Shown here: positions 1 through 7,911 of the stretch, piece by piece
Numbering within the stretch: the stretch's first letter is position 1
Layout: every line of letters begins with the position of its first letter
Source: Cyclobacterium plantarum
Lineage (GTDB): Bacteria; Bacteroidota; Bacteroidia; Cytophagales; Cyclobacteriaceae
DNA: 64,000 nucleotides
Direction of reading: 5' to 3'
NCBI RefSeq assembly: GCF_011290685.1
Contig: NZ_JAANYN010000001.1
Span: 62,001-126,000 of the forward strand
The notes under the pieces: model-generated
Databases searched by the model: none
The model's input: the letters and a program-made list of their open reading frames with translations, nothing else
What the model was told of the DNA's origin: nothing
Program-made: the position numbers and the translations under genes

Positions 1-1
1 T

Positions 2-55
2 CACTTAACTATTGCAGACCTTCGGGAGATGGCCAAAAAACTAATCAATCATTAA
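2..55 (+). CDS. C-terminal end of an upstream gene (partial)
   Basis: An open frame enters from the left edge and stops four bases before the selD start. The 17 visible residues end in [12 protein letters not shown], which reads like a helical protein C-terminus. The tight spacing suggests an operon with selD. The tRNA 2-selenouridine synthase gene mnmH is a common neighbour of selD, but this tail is too short to identify. Confidence 0.45.
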   Translation, partial: HLTIADLREMAKKLINH

Positions 56-59
56 TTCA

Positions 60-1106
60 ATGAACAAAAAAATGGATGCTGTCAGGTTAACCCAATACAG
101 TCATGGTGCAGGTTGTGGCTGCAAAATAGCGCCCGCAGTTCTGGAACAAATCCTGGGACATGGGCAGGCTGCAAAAATAGAATTTCCAGGCTTGCTGGTC
201 GGTAACGAAGAAAGTGATGATGCCGCTGTTTTTGATCTGGATGGTGTCACAGGAATTGTCAGCACCACGGATTTTTTTATGCCCATTGTAGATGATCCAT
301 TCGATTTTGGAGCCATTGCAGCCACCAATGCCCTGAGCGATATCTATGCCATGGGCGGGCGGCCATTAATGGCCATTGCCATATTGGGTTGGCCCATCGC
401 CAGACTTTCGGCAGATGTGGCAGCTAGGGTTCTGGATGGAGGAAGATCCGTTTGCCATAAAGCAGGTATTCCCCTGGCCGGTGGGCATAGTATCGATGCC
501 CCGGAACCCATATTTGGCCTGGCGGTGACCGGAAAGGTGGCTGTTGATCAGGTAAAAAGGAACAATACTGCCAAAAAGGGAGATCGGCTCTATTTGACCA
601 AATCCCTGGGGGTAGGCCTGGTTACTACAGCAGAAAAGAAAGGTCTGGCCAATGAAGAAGATGTGTTGGCAGCCAAAAGGGCCATGCTGAGCTTGAATGA
701 GGTAGGGGTAAAAGCAGCTGCCTGGCCTGAGGTACATGCCATGACGGATGTTACCGGCTTTGGATTGGGCGGACATTTGAGCGAGATGTGCAGGGGGAGT
801 AAGCTTTCCGCTAAAATTGAGTTGGCAAAAGTTCCTGTATTTGATTTTGTACCCAAATACCTGGAATTGGAATGTATCCCGGGTGGTACCCACCGCAATT
901 GGGAAAGTTATGGCAAAGGAATCCGGACAAAATTACCTGGCGACCGCCTGATTTTGGCTGATCCCCAAACCAGCGGAGGACTATTAATGGCAGTAGATCC
1001 CGCATTTACCAGGGAGTTTGAAAATAAAATGGCAGATGAAGGTTTCCTGCTGAAGCCATTTGGTGAAATGGTGGAAATGGGGGATTGGCTGGTAAGTAGT
1101 GAATAA
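60..1106 (+). CDS. selD: Selenide, water dikinase SelD
   Basis: Makes selenophosphate from selenide and ATP, the selenium donor for selenouridine in tRNA or for selenocysteine. The N-terminus holds the signature [12 protein letters not shown], with the catalytic position as Cys (residue 19) rather than selenocysteine and the partner Lys at 22. The PurM-like ATP-binding fold follows, with DAAVFDLDG, the metal-binding TTDFF segment and the conserved [11 protein letters not shown] and DPQTSGGLL motifs. At 348 residues it has full family length. It starts four bases after an upstream stop, so it is probably co-transcribed with the truncated gene at the window edge. No selA, selB or selenoprotein is visible here, so use for tRNA modification is the simpler inference. 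It converges with the GDSL hydrolase. Confidence 0.96.
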   Translation: MNKKMDAVRLTQYSHGAGCGCKIAPAVLEQILGHGQAAKIEFPGLLVGNEESDDAAVFDLDGVTGIVSTTDFFMPIVDDPFDFGAIAATNALSDIYAMGGRPLMAIAILGWPIARLSADVAARVLDGGRSVCHKAGIPLAGGHSIDAPEPIFGLAVTGKVAVDQVKRNNTAKKGDRLYLTKSLGVGLVTTAEKKGLANEEDVLAAKRAMLSLNEVGVKAAAWPEVHAMTDVTGFGLGGHLSEMCRGSKLSAKIELAKVPVFDFVPKYLELECIPGGTHRNWESYGKGIRTKLPGDRLILADPQTSGGLLMAVDPAFTREFENKMADEGFLLKPFGEMVEMGDWLVSSE

Positions 1107-1150
1107 AAACTTCCTGATGCCAGGTCATTGTATGGCTTTTTGTTGCAGCC

Positions 1151-2077
1151 TTATTTCAGTATCTGCTCCATTGCTGCAATAATTTCTGCTGATCTGGATT
1201 GTGCAGCGGGCAAAGGAACACCCTCCTTCATTCCTGGACGCTCATGCCCAATGTGGCTGATCCAGGCATCTTTTGAAATACGTTGTTTTTCTTCCACCAA
1301 TGCCAGGATTTGCAGGCCTTGGGGGAATTTTCTGAAGGCGGGCTCCGGTAAGTCAGTGTCCAGGTTCTCTTGTTCTCCCAATCCTTTTAATAAGCTTTTG
1401 GCCATGATCCAATGTCCCTGATCTCCCGGGTGGATTCCATCTGCTGCAAGCACAAAATCCGGGTGGGTATCTCGTTTGTCTTCCAGGAATTTCCGCATGG
1501 GCCAATGCAGGTCGATTACCATCCAGTTTTGCGTATACTTCTTACTCATCAACCAGGAGGCATAGATGGCCAATGTATTGGCATAGGCGGCTCCCTTTCT
1601 TTCATCATATACAGGTGGAGTCAGGTGAATTATGGGGATTCCCCGATTTTCGGTTTTTTGATGAAGTTTTTCCTGCCCTTTCTTGTAGGCCTCAAAACGA
1701 CCCTCGTCAAAAGGCAGGTAAATGCCATCATTCATACCATAGCAGGAAAAAATCAGGTCTGGCTTTACCGCTGTGAGAATTCTTTCCAACCGTTCATGCA
1801 AATCTGGCCTGGGAAATTTTCCTCCGGCATGCCCTTCTTCAGAAAGTCCGGATACCGTTTCACTGGGTAAACCTACATTGATAAAATCCCAGGTTCTTTC
1901 CGGATAGGTTAACCTCAGGTAGCTTTCCACATAACTCACATAGCTTCCCCCATAGGTAATGCTGTTGCCCAAAAACAATATCTTTTTAGCAGAAGGGGGA
2001 ATGACATATGCCTCCTGAGCTTTGAGGGGAGAAAACAGCAAGCCAAACAACAAGGTGAGCAAGGAGAAGTGATACAT
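1151..2077 (-). CDS. Secreted SGNH/GDSL-family hydrolase
   Basis: Starts with a signal peptide ending SPLKAQ, so it is exported. The mature protein opens with ILFLGNSITYGGSY, the block I serine motif (GNS in place of GDS, Ser39). CYGMND matches the block III G-x-N-D motif and DGIHPGDQGH near residue 215 supplies the catalytic Asp and His. The family hydrolyses esters such as acetyl groups on polysaccharides, lipids or peptidoglycan; the substrate cannot be read from sequence. Its 308 residues suit a single-domain enzyme, with about 90 extra residues after the catalytic His. It is a monocistronic gene downstream of, and in the same direction as, the voltage-sensor-like gene, with about 50 bp between them. 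Confidence 0.9.
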   Translation of the reverse strand: MYHFSLLTLLFGLLFSPLKAQEAYVIPPSAKKILFLGNSITYGGSYVSYVESYLRLTYPERTWDFINVGLPSETVSGLSEEGHAGGKFPRPDLHERLERILTAVKPDLIFSCYGMNDGIYLPFDEGRFEAYKKGQEKLHQKTENRGIPIIHLTPPVYDERKGAAYANTLAIYASWLMSKKYTQNWMVIDLHWPMRKFLEDKRDTHPDFVLAADGIHPGDQGHWIMAKSLLKGLGEQENLDTDLPEPAFRKFPQGLQILALVEEKQRISKDAWISHIGHERPGMKEGVPLPAAQSRSAEIIAAMEQILK

Positions 2078-2128
2078 GGAGGATTTTTCTTTGAAATATA
2101 AACCAATATATAAAAAAAATGCCAGGTT

Positions 2129-3256
2129 TTATATGTCAGCACCACTGGGTTTACCTGGCTGCTTTTTTTGACGAAGCCAGATAGAAAGTTTCACCAGATC
2201 CTCTTCAATGATTTCCCTTTCTGTTCTGTTTTGGTCCAGCTTTTTTTTCAGCTTTTTGAGTTGGAAATCAGGTTTTATGGCCAGCAAACGATAAAAAAAA
2301 CTGGCAAAGATCAACCCTTGCCGTGCTTTCATGAGTAATGCCCGGAGCTTATACCCCCTGGCCAAATGGGAAAGTCTGGCCACTTTCACGATTCTCAGGG
2401 TACGTACAAAGGATACAAATGGCAACAATATGATGAGCAGGTCTATCCAGTTTTTCTTGATATAAGTGAATTTGTCATCGGAAATGGAAATGAGCAGGAT
2501 AAATTCAAAAGCAAAAGCCAGCCAGATAAAACCCTGCACCATGTCCAGCACAAAAGATAAATCGGTACGAAGCCAGCTTTCCACCTGCTCATAAAATTGC
2601 CACTCTATCAGCAATACGGGAATGATCAACAAGGCGATGACGATCATCGGAATGGAAAATTGCTGTTTGAGCCGGTTGAATAAACCCTCATTGCATTTGG
2701 ACCAATGGTGGTAGGGGAGCCAGGTTTTTTCCGGCTCCTCCATATGTCTTAAACCGATTCCCAAAGGTGGAAACAACAGGGTGAGCAACTTGGGGATAAA
2801 AGCACTTTGGGCAATTTTTGACTTTGTCCGTACGGAAAGATAAAGTATTATACAAAAATCCAACAGGTATATCAACCAAATGCAAGCATAAGCTATGGCC
2901 AATTTTCCTATAAAGGGATTGATCTGGAAACCCTGTTCGTCAAAGGAAAAATTATTGATAATGGCAGCAGTAATCAATAACATCAGCAAGCTGAGATAAA
3001 AACCAGGGGCAGCAGTCCATTCCTGATACCGGGTCAGTTTATTCAGGTTTTTATGTTTGAGTCTTGTTTTGAGAGAAAGGTCCCGAGTAGATTGGAGTTG
3101 GAGCAAAAAGGGATAACTTTTGGCCAATTCACCTATGGGCTTGAGCATGTCTGCTTTGATCAGTAAAGCCTCAATCTGGGCCAGAATATATGGATTTTCG
3201 CAGCGTTCAATGGCTGCAAAAAGGGAAGATTTCTTGTCCTTTGGCTCCTGATTCAT
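2129..3256 (-). CDS. Membrane protein with voltage-sensor-like S1-S4 domain and no pore
   Basis: Predicted 375-residue membrane protein. After a soluble N-terminal stretch come two hydrophobic helices (about residues 85-105 and 116-142), then four helices arranged like a voltage sensor: S1 near 202-223, S2 near 236-258 with Glu251, S3 starting NWIDLLIILLP with Asp272, and S4 running FVRTLRIVKVARLSHLARGY. In S4, basic residues fall on every third position (R285, R288, K291, R294, H297, R300, K303). The acidic residues in S2 and S3 match the usual counter-charges. A short helical tail and a Lys/Glu-rich coiled-coil-like C-terminus follow. No S5-pore-S6 segment with a selectivity filter is visible. 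An in-frame frame extends about 65 codons further upstream, but that part overlaps an RNA-like element and is rich in Pro/Lys/Gly, so I start at MNQEPKDKK; MVEGLSLS at 3298 is an alternative. Function unknown. Confidence 0.75.
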   Translation of the reverse strand: MNQEPKDKKSSLFAAIERCENPYILAQIEALLIKADMLKPIGELAKSYPFLLQLQSTRDLSLKTRLKHKNLNKLTRYQEWTAAPGFYLSLLMLLITAAIINNFSFDEQGFQINPFIGKLAIAYACIWLIYLLDFCIILYLSVRTKSKIAQSAFIPKLLTLLFPPLGIGLRHMEEPEKTWLPYHHWSKCNEGLFNRLKQQFSIPMIVIALLIIPVLLIEWQFYEQVESWLRTDLSFVLDMVQGFIWLAFAFEFILLISISDDKFTYIKKNWIDLLIILLPFVSFVRTLRIVKVARLSHLARGYKLRALLMKARQGLIFASFFYRLLAIKPDFQLKKLKKKLDQNRTEREIIEEDLVKLSIWLRQKKQPGKPSGADI

Positions 3257-3339
3257 AAATAACAATTGTTTGAGCGACAAAGATAAGCCCTCTACCATGC
3301 TTACCAAAATGGTACGAATAATCCTTTTAGGCACCCCTT

Positions 3340-3424
3340 TTTTTGGACCTCTGCAGCATGAGGGCGGCTTTTTCGCCGGACCAGGTTGCTGCCTTCCTGG
3401 AGGATTACCTACTCCGGCTATAAA
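3340..3424 (-). ncRNA. ffs: Probable signal recognition particle (4.5S-like) RNA
   Basis: On the minus strand the stem GCCGGA/UCCGGC (3413-3418 with 3375-3380) and the inner stem AGGU/ACCU enclose a loop reading AAUCCUCCAGGAAGGCAGCA. This resembles the apical domain of small bacterial SRP RNA, whose hallmark is GGAAGGAAGCAGC. The downstream CUCAUG..CUGCAGAGGUCC also resembles the 3' half of other bacterial SRP RNAs. The 5' half of the long helix is poorly defined, so the ends are approximate. The stem-loop lies in front of the voltage-sensor-like gene and overlaps the unlikely N-terminal extension of that frame. A covariance model search is needed. Confidence 0.5.
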
Positions 3425-3511
3425 TTTTTGGATGAAGGAGTAAAAAATCATGCCTGTAACTATAGGTTTTGACAGAAAATCTGACTACATTTTGATTAAA
3501 ATAGCAAAGCC

Positions 3512-3625
3512 ATGAGTAAAGATAAGGGAGAAAAAAAGTCCGATAAAAAGAAACCTGCCAAAAGCATGATGGAAAAAAGAGCGGAAAAGAAGGCCAAGGT
3601 AGAAGAGAAAAAACGCAATGGTTAA
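3512..3625 (+). CDS. Tiny lysine-rich basic protein (37 aa)
   Basis: A short ATG-started frame encodes 37 residues, mostly Lys, Glu and Ala, beginning MSKDKGEKKSDKKKPAK and ending EEKKRNG. It is followed 33 bases later by a clear intrinsic terminator in the same direction, which supports a real transcript. Small basic proteins of this sort could bind nucleic acid or ribosomes, but no family is recognised and the function is unknown. It lies between the divergent RNA-like element and the secreted EEP-fold protein. Confidence 0.55.
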   Translation: MSKDKGEKKSDKKKPAKSMMEKRAEKKAKVEEKKRNG

Positions 3626-3658
3626 GAGGTAAGGTAATCAAAATGCCTTTAAATTTTG

Positions 3659-3687
3659 GCTCCGGAATTAATTCCGGGGCTTTTTTT
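3659..3687 (+). terminator. Intrinsic terminator after the lysine-rich gene
   Basis: Stem GCTCCGGAATT pairs with AATTCCGGGGC and is followed by seven T residues. It would end transcription of the tiny lysine-rich gene. Confidence 0.8.
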
Positions 3688-3735
3688 GTCCTTTTAAAAT
3701 TACACAAATCATAAAATCAATAATAACCTGGAATC

Positions 3736-4575
3736 ATGAAATTATATATAAGCCTTCTTTTGGCAGCAATATGCTGCAATTGGGCCCTTGCCCAATCCGA
3801 TCCCTTAACAGTAGCTACCTTCAATATTCGCTATGATAATCCGAATGATGATCCCCATACCTGGGACAATAGAAAAGATGTAGTAGCCAACCTTATCCTT
3901 TTTCATGAATTTGATATTTTTGGTATTCAGGAAGGCCTGTCTCACCAGGTAAACGATCTGGATGTAAGGCTTCCTGACCATGATTTTGTAGGTGTTGGCC
4001 GTGATGATGGTGCTGAGGAAGGAGAATACACAGCCATTTTTTATAACAGGACAAAATTCAAAGTGCAGGAATCAGACACCTTCTGGCTGGCACCCGAAAC
4101 GGATCACCCCAACAAGGGTTGGGACGCAGCCCTGCCCCGGATCTGTACCTGGGCCAAAATTACCTCAGTCAATGCCGGTCAAACCTTTTATGTTTTTAAT
4201 ACCCATTTTGACCATAGGGGAGTGGAAGCCAGGAACCAGTCTGCGCGGCTGATTCTGGAAAAAATTGAGGAAATCAATACGGAATCTTTACCCGTAATCC
4301 TTACCGGGGATTTTAATGTGGGTCAGGAAACAGAGGCATATCAGCTGCTAAGGACGGCACCCGGTATGAAGGATACCTTTGACGCCGCCGAAATTGTGTA
4401 TGCCAATAATGGTACCACCAACAGTTTCGATATCACCACCAGCACCGAAAGGATCATTGATCATATTTTTGTCAGTGAAAAAATAAACGTTCAAAAGTAC
4501 GGGATATTGACCGATACCTATCACAGCCGTTTCCCTTCAGATCATTTCCCCGTGATGGCTGTTGTTAATTGGTAA
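3736..4575 (+). CDS. Secreted endonuclease/exonuclease/phosphatase family protein
   Basis: Signal peptide ending NWALAQ, then a single EEP-fold domain. Visible motifs in order are TFNIRYDN (metal and phosphate site Asn), FGIQEG (the catalytic Glu), FNTHFDHRG, LTGDFNVGQ (Asp/Asn pair), and SDHFPVMA with the C-terminal catalytic His. This set is complete, so the enzyme should be an active metal-dependent phosphodiesterase or phosphatase. Exported Bacteroidota members are usually annotated broadly and may act on nucleic acid, phospholipid or inositol phosphates; the substrate is unknown. At 279 residues it has the normal length. It stands alone between terminators. Confidence 0.92.
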   Translation: MKLYISLLLAAICCNWALAQSDPLTVATFNIRYDNPNDDPHTWDNRKDVVANLILFHEFDIFGIQEGLSHQVNDLDVRLPDHDFVGVGRDDGAEEGEYTAIFYNRTKFKVQESDTFWLAPETDHPNKGWDAALPRICTWAKITSVNAGQTFYVFNTHFDHRGVEARNQSARLILEKIEEINTESLPVILTGDFNVGQETEAYQLLRTAPGMKDTFDAAEIVYANNGTTNSFDITTSTERIIDHIFVSEKINVQKYGILTDTYHSRFPSDHFPVMAVVNW

Positions 4576-4590
4576 AGGCCAAAACACCTA

Positions 4591-4638
4591 AAAGAAAAAC
4601 AGGCAGCAACCAAAGGGTTACCGCCTGTTTTTCTTTTT
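4591..4638. terminator. Bidirectional hairpin terminator
   Basis: AAAAACAGGC is complementary to GCCTGTTTTT, with an inner GGTTAC/GCAACC-like pairing, A-rich on the left and T-rich on the right. It follows the EEP gene and could stop transcription from either side. Confidence 0.75.
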
Positions 4639-4898
4639 CCAGATTAAAAAATACCTGTCCGGAAAATCAAATCTATCCTTTTGGTTACTGATGGGTCAGG
4701 CCAATGCCTGATCCCATAAACCAGACCAATCAGACCGTCTATTCTCCTGGATAAAAAATACCAACCTCCAATCGACGTTTATTAAAGAATCAACCTAAAA
4801 AATTGTTCCTCCCTGTCCTGTCTTACCCTACGGCTCATTTCAACCCCACCAGCCAACTCAACTTCACCAACAGGAAGGAACCTGTAATTTGTTATCGA
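4639..4898. other. Intergenic stretch without recognised features
   Basis: Together with the hairpin to its left this makes a gap of about 320 bp between the EEP gene and the first small paralogue. I see no open frame of note, no tRNA and no repeat. Its right end is the 3' side of the minus-strand paralogue gene. Confidence 0.5.
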
Positions 4899-5165
4899 TT
4901 AATTTTCTGATACAGAAGAACTCCAAATATTGTTTTTATCATCTCCTGAGATCATCTCCATGAATTTGCTCCAGGAGCTGAGACGTTTGCGGTCAACTTC
5001 GCGGTACATGACCTGCTTCTGACGGATTACGGCTATCAATTCCATTCCTGTTTCATGAGGAATGTTAACGGTTTCATCTCCGATCTGAATGTTTAGATTG
5101 CCATTGTTAGGATCTACCCAGGTTTTTAACTCATGGGTATTGGTTTCAAATGTGTACTTTAACAT
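4899..5165 (-). CDS. Small conserved protein, paralogue 2 of a tandem pair
   Basis: 88 residues, no signal peptide and no membrane segment. It begins MLKYTFET, has ELKTWVDP, then LNIQIGDETVNIPH, VIRQKQ and SSWSKFME. By my count about 50 of the first 74 residues match the upstream neighbour, including near-identical starts, so the two arose by duplication. The C-terminal tails differ. The predicted fold starts with short beta strands and ends in a helix. No known family is recognised and the function is unknown. It lies about 70 bp downstream of its paralogue in the same direction, probably in one transcript. Confidence 0.8.
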   Translation of the reverse strand: MLKYTFETNTHELKTWVDPNNGNLNIQIGDETVNIPHETGMELIAVIRQKQVMYREVDRKRLSSWSKFMEMISGDDKNNIWSSSVSEN

Positions 5166-5236
5166 CTTGCTGTTTTTTTAGATAAAAATAAATGGATAAA
5201 GAAAATAGGGACCAAAATGGTCAAGGCAGAAGCTGT

Positions 5237-5521
5237 TTAGGCTGCCTTGTACTTCCGGTCTTTTAATGTAGTGTGATAGCCGTTGTTGTCATTTTTCTGA
5301 CCGGCAAGCGACTCCATGAATTTGCTCCAGGAGCTGTTTTTCTTTCTTTCTATTTCCTGAAAGATGGTTTGTTTCTGACGGATTACGCCAACCATTTCCG
5401 CTCCGATTTGGTGGGGAATGTTTACAGTCTCATTTCCAATTTGGATGTTAAGGGATCCATTTTCGGGATCTACCCAGGTTTTCAATTCCCTCTCTGCTGT
5501 TTCGTAAGTGTACTTTAACAT
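5237..5521 (-). CDS. Small conserved protein, paralogue 1 of a tandem pair
   Basis: 94 residues, soluble. It shares with its neighbour the blocks ELKTWVDP, NIQIG.ETVNIPH, VIRQKQ and SSWSKFME; the tail is longer and basic, ending DRKYKAA. Conservation over the whole body and divergence only at the ends argue that both copies are kept by selection. It is the first gene of the pair and is preceded by about 700 bp of AT-rich DNA that should contain the promoter. I cannot assign a family or function. Confidence 0.8.
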   Translation of the reverse strand: MLKYTYETAERELKTWVDPENGSLNIQIGNETVNIPHQIGAEMVGVIRQKQTIFQEIERKKNSSWSKFMESLAGQKNDNNGYHTTLKDRKYKAA

Positions 5522-6195
5522 GATGCTGTTTATTTATATGAAAGAATATTTTATTTTTAGACTATCCGCTGTTACCCGGAATTTTAAGAAGGTAGAAGAA
5601 TCTTTTTAGCTGTTTGTCCTTTTCTCTTCTTTGTCTTTATCGCTGTTTGATGATGCTAAGGTATATAAAAATTTTAAAACAAAAAACATTTTACCGAATT
5701 TAAAATACACTTTTAATGGTCTAAAAATAAAAAACCCTATTTTTTTGAAATTTTGGCCGATTTTGACTGATTTTTAATTTGAAAAAAAAATGAAATATTT
5801 TTTACTGAAATTGTTTCTACTCAAATTTCCTACTCCATTAAGGATCAGCCCTACAGGTTTTTCTCTTTTGAAATAGGCAGAAGAAAAGGATCATCACGAT
5901 GGTAGCCGGATGCTACTATTGTCAGAAAGTTTTGGTTTTGTCAGACAAGGTATAGGAGGTGGGCACTTCCACCAGCCCGGTATGGGTAATAAAATTCCGA
6001 TTTGGAAAGTCAGCAATCAGCTTTTACCGGATAGGATGTTTTCAGACATACCTATTTGGCGGTAATCCAATCGTGTTTTATGAAATTTTGAAGAAGGCAT
6101 TAAGGATGCCGGCAAAAATTGATCATTTCCTAACCACCGCTAAAGTAGAAAGGATAGGATTTGTTTCTAAATTTGAATAAACTGCCATTCAAAAG
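5522..6195. other. AT-rich intergenic gap
   Basis: Nearly 700 bp with no convincing gene. The left part (to about 5810) is very rich in A and T with poly-A/T runs, the sort of sequence found upstream of a minus-strand promoter. A small hairpin GTAGC/GCTAC lies at 5904-5918. A 73-codon plus-strand frame at 5959-6180 has low-complexity, unconvincing composition and no recognisable motif, so I do not call it. Confidence 0.5.
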
Positions 6196-6227
6196 TTGGT
6201 TTTTACCTTTAACAAAGGTATGATTTG
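6196..6227 (+). promoter_or_regulatory. Bacteroidetes-type promoter upstream of phoX
   Basis: TTG, then 20 nt, then TATGATTTG, which differs from the TAnnTTTG -7 element by one extra base. Transcription would start near 6234, downstream of an in-frame start at 6225, which supports translation from the ATG at 6270. Confidence 0.45.
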
Positions 6228-6269
6228 GCTTTTTTAAGTACTATAAACTGCAATAACTATCTAATCAAT

Positions 6270-7673
6270 ATGAAGCATACAGCAAAAGATTCCAGAAGAA
6301 ATTTTATCAAAGCCTCAGGAATGGCCACTATTGGCTTTATGGGCTTGTATCAATTCATGAATCCTGCCTTTTCTCGCACATCCAGCAAGGCTACTTTGGG
6401 TTATGGTCCATTAAAAAAGGATCCGGAAGGTATAATCAATTTGCCTGAAGGCTTTTCCTATAAAATTATCAGCCAGGCAGGTGATGCCATGGATGATGGC
6501 CTTACCTTGCCGGGTGTAGCTGATGGTATGGGGGCTTTTCAGGGAAAGAATGGAAAAGTAATCGTGGTCCGAAACCACGAGATAAGCCCGGATGCTTTGC
6601 AACATTCAGGCTTTGGTGCTAACTATGAGTTATTGGATAAAGTAAATAGAAAAGATTTTTATGATTTCGGGAAGGGGATTTTACCTGCATTAGGGGGCAC
6701 CACAACCTTTATATATGATGAGGGCACCGGAAAAATGGAAAAGCAATTTCTTAGCCTTGCGGGAACAGTGAGGAATTGTGCGGGGGGTATTACGCCCTGG
6801 GGGTCCTGGTTGACTTGTGAGGAGAGCACCCTTAAGAAGGGAGATTATGAAGACCGGTTAGAAATGGATCATGGGTACGTATTTGAAGTGCCGGCTACCG
6901 AGGAGATTAGCAGAGCTGTTCCCAATCCTATCAAAGCCATGGGAAGATTTAACCATGAGGCTGTGGCCATTGATCCGGCTTCGGGAGTGGTTTACTTAAC
7001 AGAGGATAGGGGAGATGGAATATTTTACCGGTATGTCCCCAAGAGTCCCGGGAAATTAAACAAGGGGGGTAAATTACAAGCCCTGGCCATTCTGGGAGAA
7101 AAAAGCCGGGACACCAGGAATTGGGAGGATAGTGAAGGCCCTGAATTTCCCCTAATGGAAGCCAAAAAGGTTTCCTGGATAGATATTGAAAACGTTGAGT
7201 CACCAGAGGATGACCTGAGATTCCAGGGCTTTGACAAAGGAGCCGCTGTTTTTGCAAGAGGTGAAGGTATCTGGTGGGGAGATAAGGAAGTTTATTTTGC
7301 CTGCACAAATGGTGGCAAAATCGGAGCAGGTCAGGTTTTCAGATATGCGCCGAGCAAGTGGGAAGGTAGTCCGGAAGAGGAAAAGGCACCTGGAGAATTG
7401 ACGCTATTTGCCGAACCCAATGATCGGGAGATCCTGAAAAACTGCGACAACCTGGCTGTGGCTCCCTGGGGGGATGTCATTTTGTGTGAAGATCACAAAC
7501 ATCCGTTTTTAGTGGGCATTACCCCAAAAGGCGAGTTGTACCATCTGGCAGAGAATGTAGGTTATGCTTCCGAATTGGCAGGAGGAGTGTTTTCTCCATC
7601 CGGCAAAACCTACTTTGTCAATATTCAGGGTCCTGGAATTACGCTGGCCATTACCGGGCCCTGGAAAAGTTGA
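6270..7673 (+). CDS. phoX: PhoX-family (DUF839) Tat-exported phosphatase
   Basis: Predicted metal-dependent phosphatase of the PhoX/DUF839 family, which releases phosphate from organic phosphate esters in the periplasm or outside the cell. The N-terminus carries a twin-arginine signal, SRRNFIKASG, followed by a hydrophobic segment, so folded export through Tat is expected; a tatC gene lies at 45.4 kb. The body shows VVRNHE, the NCAGG..PWGSWLTCEE block typical of the family, FNHEAVAID and GVVYLTEDRGDG, consistent with a beta-propeller with buried Ca/Fe ligands. I start at MKHTAKDS because this puts the Tat motif near the N-terminus and the promoter-like element overlaps the earlier start. Length is 467 residues. 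It stands alone between a promoter and a terminator. Confidence 0.88.
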   Translation: MKHTAKDSRRNFIKASGMATIGFMGLYQFMNPAFSRTSSKATLGYGPLKKDPEGIINLPEGFSYKIISQAGDAMDDGLTLPGVADGMGAFQGKNGKVIVVRNHEISPDALQHSGFGANYELLDKVNRKDFYDFGKGILPALGGTTTFIYDEGTGKMEKQFLSLAGTVRNCAGGITPWGSWLTCEESTLKKGDYEDRLEMDHGYVFEVPATEEISRAVPNPIKAMGRFNHEAVAIDPASGVVYLTEDRGDGIFYRYVPKSPGKLNKGGKLQALAILGEKSRDTRNWEDSEGPEFPLMEAKKVSWIDIENVESPEDDLRFQGFDKGAAVFARGEGIWWGDKEVYFACTNGGKIGAGQVFRYAPSKWEGSPEEEKAPGELTLFAEPNDREILKNCDNLAVAPWGDVILCEDHKHPFLVGITPKGELYHLAENVGYASELAGGVFSPSGKTYFVNIQGPGITLAITGPWKS

Positions 7674-7699
7674 CCTATAGGCTTTTTAAAAAGATGAAA

Positions 7700-7730
7700 G
7701 ACCGGGGCGGCCACGTTCCGGTCATTTTTA
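7700..7730 (+). terminator. Intrinsic terminator after phoX
   Basis: GACCGG pairs with CCGGTC across a 12-nt loop, followed by ATTTTTATTTT. Confidence 0.65.
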
Positions 7731-7834
7731 TTTTAGGCTGGACAATATTTAAAGAAGCCCAATTTCGAAGAGGTGCATTTAGTTTTATCCATTCATAAAC
7801 CAAAAAGCACTTCCGATTTTTCGGTAAGCCTGCT

Positions 7835-7842
7835 TATTTTTG
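7835..7842 (+). promoter_or_regulatory. -7 element of the restriction-modification gene
   Basis: TATTTTTG matches TAnnTTTG exactly and lies about 70 bp before the ATG. No TTG is found at the expected -33 spacing, so this is a partial match. Confidence 0.4.
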
Positions 7843-7911
7843 CAAACCTGTGGACGGAATAATGAACAGAAAAAGGTAAATTAACCGATAGGAAAAAAGA
7901 CGTAGCGTTAA

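Noticed and set aside
3257-3451. N-terminal extension of the voltage-sensor frame (65 codons)
   Set aside because: Overlaps an SRP-like RNA structure and has a Pro/Gly/Lys-rich sequence unlike a protein N-terminus; a downstream ATG is preferred.
5904-5918. Small hairpin GTAGC/GCTAC as terminator or RNA element
   Set aside because: Short stem without a T-run or flanking gene end; no support for function.
5959-6180. 73-codon open frame in the AT-rich gap
   Set aside because: No recognisable motif, unlikely amino acid pattern and no promoter placed for it; treated as non-coding.
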